From Lachnospiraceae bacterium (lineage in GTDB: Bacteria > Bacillota > Clostridia > Lachnospirales > Lachnospiraceae), in contig JAUNGI010000028.1 of NCBI GenBank assembly GCA_030524525.1, positions 1-34,312 on the forward strand: 34,312 nt of DNA. The letters run 5' to 3'. Of the stretch, positions 30,879 to 34,312 are shown in pieces; within the stretch, counting starts at the first letter, position 1, and each line of letters opens with the position of its first letter. The position numbers and the translations under genes were made by a program. Below the pieces are notes generated by a model that saw only the letters and a list, made by a program, of their open reading frames with translations, made no database searches and had not been told where the DNA came from.

Positions 30879-32679
30879 GCAGAGATTGGTTGAACGCAGT
30901 ATTCCGGGAATGAATCGGGGCACACGTTTCGCGGAAGTGCAGCATGCGGAACACGCGGGCGCCACTTTGAAACGTATTGCGGCATATTTTTCCCATGAAA
31001 AAACCATGGTCGTTTGTATGCTCGCCGTGGTTGTTTTCGGAACGATTTGCGGTGTATGGGCGCCAAGTCTGCAAAGCAAGGCGATTGATATTATTGCGGG
31101 AAAGGAAGCAGGAAACTTTCTCAAAACGCTGGCATTTATGCTTGCGGTTTACCTGCTTTACAGTGTCAGTCAGTTGGTTCAGGGGTTTTGCAGCGCAAAT
31201 CTAAGCCAGCGTATTGTAAAACGGATGCGGGAGGAGCTTTTCGCAAAGCTGGTAGACCTGCCCATTCGGTACATGGATACACATTCTCATGGCGATGTGA
31301 TGAGCAGAATGACGAATGATATTGAAAACATTTCCACGACGGTTTCGCAGTCGCTTCCGTCTTTGTTTTCCGGGGTTCTGACGATTATCGGAACCGCAGC
31401 GGTCATGCTTTGGTATTGTTGGCAGCTTGCCTTGCTGAGTTTTGCAACGGTCTTGCTTACAGTGCTTGCGACCAAGACTCTATCAAGCCGGGTACGCAAA
31501 TTCTCCCGTGAGCGGCAAAGGCTGCTTGGCCGACTCAACGGAACTGTGGAGGAAATGATCTCCGGATATCGCACGGTGGTTGCCTATAATCATCAGGAGC
31601 TTACAACGGAGGAATTCTGTAATACGGCGGATTCGCTTACAAGAGCCGGTATCAAGACCGAAATATACAGCGGTGTTATGGGACCGATTATGAATTGTAT
31701 CGGCAATATCGGATTTGTTATTATTGCGGCTTTCGGTGGGTATTTTTCGGTTCATGGACGGATCTCGGTTGGCGTTATTTCTGCGTTTATTGTTTATGCA
31801 AAGCAGTTCAGCCGTCCGATCAACGAGATCGCGCAGGTATATGGTCAGCTGCAGACGGCGATAGCCGGCGCCGAACGGGTATTTATGGTTCTGGATGAGG
31901 AAAATGAAGAAAAAAGTGGCGAGCCTTTCGGAGAGGGAGAATGCGCAGAGATCACCTTTCAGAATGTGCGGTTTTCCTATGAAGCGGAGCATCCGATCAT
32001 TCGCAATTTCTCGTTTACCGTACCTTTCGGAAAGAAGGTGGCGCTTGTGGGAGCCACCGGGAGCGGGAAGTCCACGATCGTTAATCTGCTCATGCGTTTC
32101 TATGATATTGATGAAGGGAAGATTTTAATAAACGGACAAGACATTAAGACGATTTCGCGGGACAGCCTTCGCAGAAATGTTGCCATTGTTTTGCAGGATA
32201 CGGTTTTGTTCTCAGACACCATCCGGAACAATCTGAAATATGGGAACGAAGCGGCCACGGAGGAGCAGCTTGCCAAAGCGGTGGAAATGAGCCACTGCAA
32301 GGAGATGATAGAAGCGCTTCCGCAGGGCTTGGATTTTCCTTTAACGGGTTCTGGAGAAAATATCAGCCAAGGGCAGCGGCAGATGCTTGCGATTGCGCGT
32401 GCCTTCGTCGCCGACCCGAAAATCCTCATTTTGGATGAGGCAACGTCGAATGTGGACACCCGAACTGAAAAGGCCGTTCAGGATGCTATGCAGCAGGTAA
32501 TGAAAAACAGAACCAGCATTGTGATCGCTCATCGCCTGTCAACGATCCGAGACTCGGATCTGATCGTTGTTATGGATCATGGCAGAATTGTAGAAAGCGG
32601 AAGCCATAGTTCGCTGCTTGCTCAAAAAGGCAGGTATTATGAATTGTATATGACGCAGTATGCGGGCTTTGCAACATAA
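30862..32679 (+). CDS. ABC exporter half-transporter, catalytic-site subunit
   Basis: A 605-residue protein: an N-terminal extension of about 40 residues, six spans (about 45-330) and an ATPase domain. Walker A GATGSGKS (397-404), Walker B LILDEATS with Asp525 and Glu526, and switch His557 are canonical. The signature is ISQGQ (501-505) instead of LSGGQ. In the heterodimer this weak signature faces the degenerate Walker motifs of the partner, while the partner's LSGGQ faces this subunit's intact site, so exactly one full site results. GGAGGGGG lies before the ATG, inside the end of the previous gene. Confidence 0.93.
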   Translation: MKARDEQRLVERSIPGMNRGTRFAEVQHAEHAGATLKRIAAYFSHEKTMVVCMLAVVVFGTICGVWAPSLQSKAIDIIAGKEAGNFLKTLAFMLAVYLLYSVSQLVQGFCSANLSQRIVKRMREELFAKLVDLPIRYMDTHSHGDVMSRMTNDIENISTTVSQSLPSLFSGVLTIIGTAAVMLWYCWQLALLSFATVLLTVLATKTLSSRVRKFSRERQRLLGRLNGTVEEMISGYRTVVAYNHQELTTEEFCNTADSLTRAGIKTEIYSGVMGPIMNCIGNIGFVIIAAFGGYFSVHGRISVGVISAFIVYAKQFSRPINEIAQVYGQLQTAIAGAERVFMVLDEENEEKSGEPFGEGECAEITFQNVRFSYEAEHPIIRNFSFTVPFGKKVALVGATGSGKSTIVNLLMRFYDIDEGKILINGQDIKTISRDSLRRNVAIVLQDTVLFSDTIRNNLKYGNEAATEEQLAKAVEMSHCKEMIEALPQGLDFPLTGSGENISQGQRQMLAIARAFVADPKILILDEATSNVDTRTEKAVQDAMQQVMKNRTSIVIAHRLSTIRDSDLIVVMDHGRIVESGSHSSLLAQKGRYYELYMTQYAGFAT

Positions 32680-32727
32680 CGGTGGGACCACCAATCGTCA
32701 GTTTTTCGGTAAAAAACAGGATGTTCA

Positions 32728-32756
32728 TTGCGCAAACGGTTATTGTGTGCTAAGAT
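32728..32756 (+). promoter_or_regulatory. Promoter of the rhomboid gene
   Basis: TTGCGC (32728-32733), a 17-base spacer and TAAGAT (32751-32756). Spacing is ideal and the -10 box is good; the -35 box is weaker. It lies about 60 bases before the proposed start at 32820 and gives the two last genes their own transcript. Confidence 0.55.
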
Positions 32757-32819
32757 GATACACATAATTTAGAAGGGGATCGGCGTGCCTTTTTGTTTAT
32801 GCCAGCGGATGAATTGACT

Positions 32820-33965
32820 ATGTGGGAAAAACTGATACAATATTTTAACGGAAGAAAATTTCTTCCTGTAGACCTGCATATGGAAGGAATGTGCCTGTTT
32901 TATATTGCGGAAGGACAATCGGCGTCTCTCGTTTGGATTCTCCGAGATTCCGTGCTCGCCGATATGACGAAGGAACAATATGAGAATTACCGAGGGACAA
33001 TACAAGATGTGTTCTTTAAGCAGAATTACACCTATGTTCAAGTCTTGGCGTTGTTCCTCAGTTCTGACGTGGCGCATGTGAAAGCACTGGCGGAAGGCAG
33101 TATGTATTGGATCGCCGATGAAGCCTATGGGCGTTTGATCGTGTTTGAAAATCAGCCGGAAGACTTTCTTGGACTGCGGACCATGCTGGAGAATAATCTC
33201 GTATTTGGCGGTGACAGCAGAAACAGCAGCGGCGCACAGAAAAACGCTTATCACAATAATTTTTCGGAACAGTACAGGACGGCTGCGCACGACGAAAAAA
33301 AGGCATATCGTCGGCAGAGTTGGAGGGATCGAAAGCAGGAGATGAGGTCCGGGTACCGGCGACTTGCCGAATACTCGTGGGTTACCTATGGACTGATTGC
33401 CGTTAACATTCTCATTTTCCTTCTCACGGATATGTTTCAATGGGACGCACTGCTGGAAAAAGGGTGTTTGTACTGGTATTATGTTCTGGAAAAGAATGAA
33501 TACTATCGGGTGTTTACCTGTATGTTTCTGCACGGCGATATCAGTCACATCAGCAGTAATATGTTGGCTCTGTTTGCGGTGGGGGATATTGTGGAGCGTG
33601 ACTTAGGGCATATCCGCTATATTTTGCTCTATCTCATCTCCGGACTATGCGCATCGGCAACGTCGGTATTCTATTATTCTGTTCGCGGTGAATACACGTC
33701 TTCCATCGGCGCTTCGGGTGCGATTTATGGCGTCGCAGGCGCGCTGCTGGTGATGTTTTTAACCAATCCATATCTTCGCCGTCAGGAAAATATGATTCGG
33801 ATGGGAATTTTTGTGCTGTTTTTGTTTTATCCGATGTTTATCGGTTCGGAGGGGATCGATTATTCTGCACATTTAGGAGGATTTATTTCGGGCGGATTGT
33901 TGTACTGGATACAGCATTTACTGTCTGGTCGGAGGCAGAAACGGTGGTCTAAAAAAATCCGATAA
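32820..33965 (+). CDS. Rhomboid-family intramembrane serine protease
   Basis: A protein of 381 residues from the ATG at 32820. A soluble N-terminal domain (1-180) without known motif ends in a basic linker. The rhomboid core follows: HGDISHISSNM with His243 and Asn247 of the oxyanion site, the nucleophile Ser299 in GASGAIYG, and the base His351 in SAHLGG, over about six spans. It should cut membrane proteins within the bilayer. Start choice is uncertain: the best ribosome-binding site, AAGGGGA (32773-32779), serves a GTG at 32785 that opens only a 10-codon frame ending 2 bases before 32820. TTG at 32793 and ATG at 32799 are the in-frame alternatives. Confidence 0.88.
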   Translation: MWEKLIQYFNGRKFLPVDLHMEGMCLFYIAEGQSASLVWILRDSVLADMTKEQYENYRGTIQDVFFKQNYTYVQVLALFLSSDVAHVKALAEGSMYWIADEAYGRLIVFENQPEDFLGLRTMLENNLVFGGDSRNSSGAQKNAYHNNFSEQYRTAAHDEKKAYRRQSWRDRKQEMRSGYRRLAEYSWVTYGLIAVNILIFLLTDMFQWDALLEKGCLYWYYVLEKNEYYRVFTCMFLHGDISHISSNMLALFAVGDIVERDLGHIRYILLYLISGLCASATSVFYYSVRGEYTSSIGASGAIYGVAGALLVMFLTNPYLRRQENMIRMGIFVLFLFYPMFIGSEGIDYSAHLGGFISGGLLYWIQHLLSGRRQKRWSKKIR

Positions 33966-33983
33966 CGCAGGGGAGGGACGAGT

Positions 33984-34250
33984 ATGTTTCGTATGTGGGC
34001 AAAAATGTGGAAGGATACGCATTTGCTGCGGGATATTGTCATAGAAAATGCTTCCGAAGAGAATCGAACAAAAAAGGTTTTTGCGGCGCTTGACGATATT
34101 TGCAGGGAGTTTGATTTGCCAAAGCCGATCTGGTTGGATACGAACATTCGTGAGTTTCAGCGACATGCAAGGACACGGTTTCATCAGGATAATTTTACCG
34201 AAACGATCGAATTTGATTATCTGGAAATTCGTATGCTGGACGAGGATTGA
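33984..34250 (+). CDS. Small soluble protein, unknown
   Basis: An 88-residue protein with GGGGAGGGACG upstream of its ATG. It is acidic at the C-terminus (FDYLEIRMLDED) and contains WLDTNIREFQRHARTRFHQD. No signal peptide, membrane span or metal motif is visible. It follows the rhomboid gene by 18 bases and is probably cotranscribed. I do not recognise the family. The codon pattern and ribosome-binding site make it a convincing gene. The last 60 bases of the window after it hold nothing I can support. Confidence 0.75.
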   Translation: MFRMWAKMWKDTHLLRDIVIENASEENRTKKVFAALDDICREFDLPKPIWLDTNIREFQRHARTRFHQDNFTETIEFDYLEIRMLDED

Positions 34251-34312
34251 GGATTCCTTGTAGGTTTGTCAAACATGTGTTACACTCTCAGCCATAAATT
34301 CTCTTAAGACAG

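Noticed and set aside
1-34312. CRISPR array
   Set aside because: No series of equal-length direct repeats with spacers is present; the palindrome clusters differ from unit to unit.
1-34312. Insertion sequence with DDE transposase
   Set aside because: No transposase frame or terminal inverted repeats were found; the only mobility gene is the decayed serine recombinase.

Overview
The window reads as chromosomal DNA of a Firmicute of the class Clostridia, most likely a Lachnospiraceae-type gut bacterium. The grounds are AGGAGG ribosome-binding sites almost everywhere, sigma-A promoters of TTGACA/TATAAT type, a T-box leader before methionyl-tRNA synthetase, a monoderm-style Tad pilus locus with DUF5702 and DUF6382 proteins, and many ATGA-coupled operons. 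Species cannot be named from sequence alone.

Positions 1-6600 are accessory DNA. They hold a small XRE regulator, a hicAB toxin-antitoxin pair with a consensus promoter and an operator in its spacer, a two-helix membrane protein, a four-zinc-ribbon membrane protein, and an orphan 3' half of a tRNA-Lys gene that looks like an attachment site. A decayed large serine recombinase abuts it, and its last codons are read from the antisense strand of the tRNA fragment. After the recombinase come a strong promoter, a few doubtful small ORFs, a dense array of near-perfect hairpins (5409-5650) and an exported protein of unknown function. This fits tandem or remnant integrative elements at a tRNA gene.

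Positions 6577-15350 hold a Met T-box leader, a second palindrome cluster and metG. After metG comes a tightly packed set: an FtsX-type permease, a degenerate ABC ATPase, malQ, a GNAT acetyltransferase and a nitrilase-family hydrolase. Most neighbours overlap by ATGA or lie within about 20 bases, and the set closes at a terminator. Positions 15350-18336 read leftwards: a sugar O-acetyltransferase and an ABC-2 permease/ATPase pair, separated by a decayed AraC-type fragment.

Positions 18685-28426 are one Tad (tight adherence) pilus operon with its own promoter: TadZ-like protein, TadA ATPase, TadB, a TadC variant with a large extracytoplasmic insert, a Flp pilin with a TTG start, a DUF5702 protein, a TadE-like protein with a tandem His/Cys C-terminal module, an A24 prepilin peptidase, a second TadE-like pseudopilin, and a DUF6382 protein without an FHA domain. 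The ATPase and TadB/TadC would assemble pilin matured by the peptidase. No secretin genes are present, as expected for a single-membrane cell.

Positions 28504-32679 hold a MarR regulator with a duplicated operator around its promoter, followed by a heterodimeric ABC exporter with one degenerate ATP site. The window ends with a rhomboid protease and a small conserved-looking protein of unknown function.
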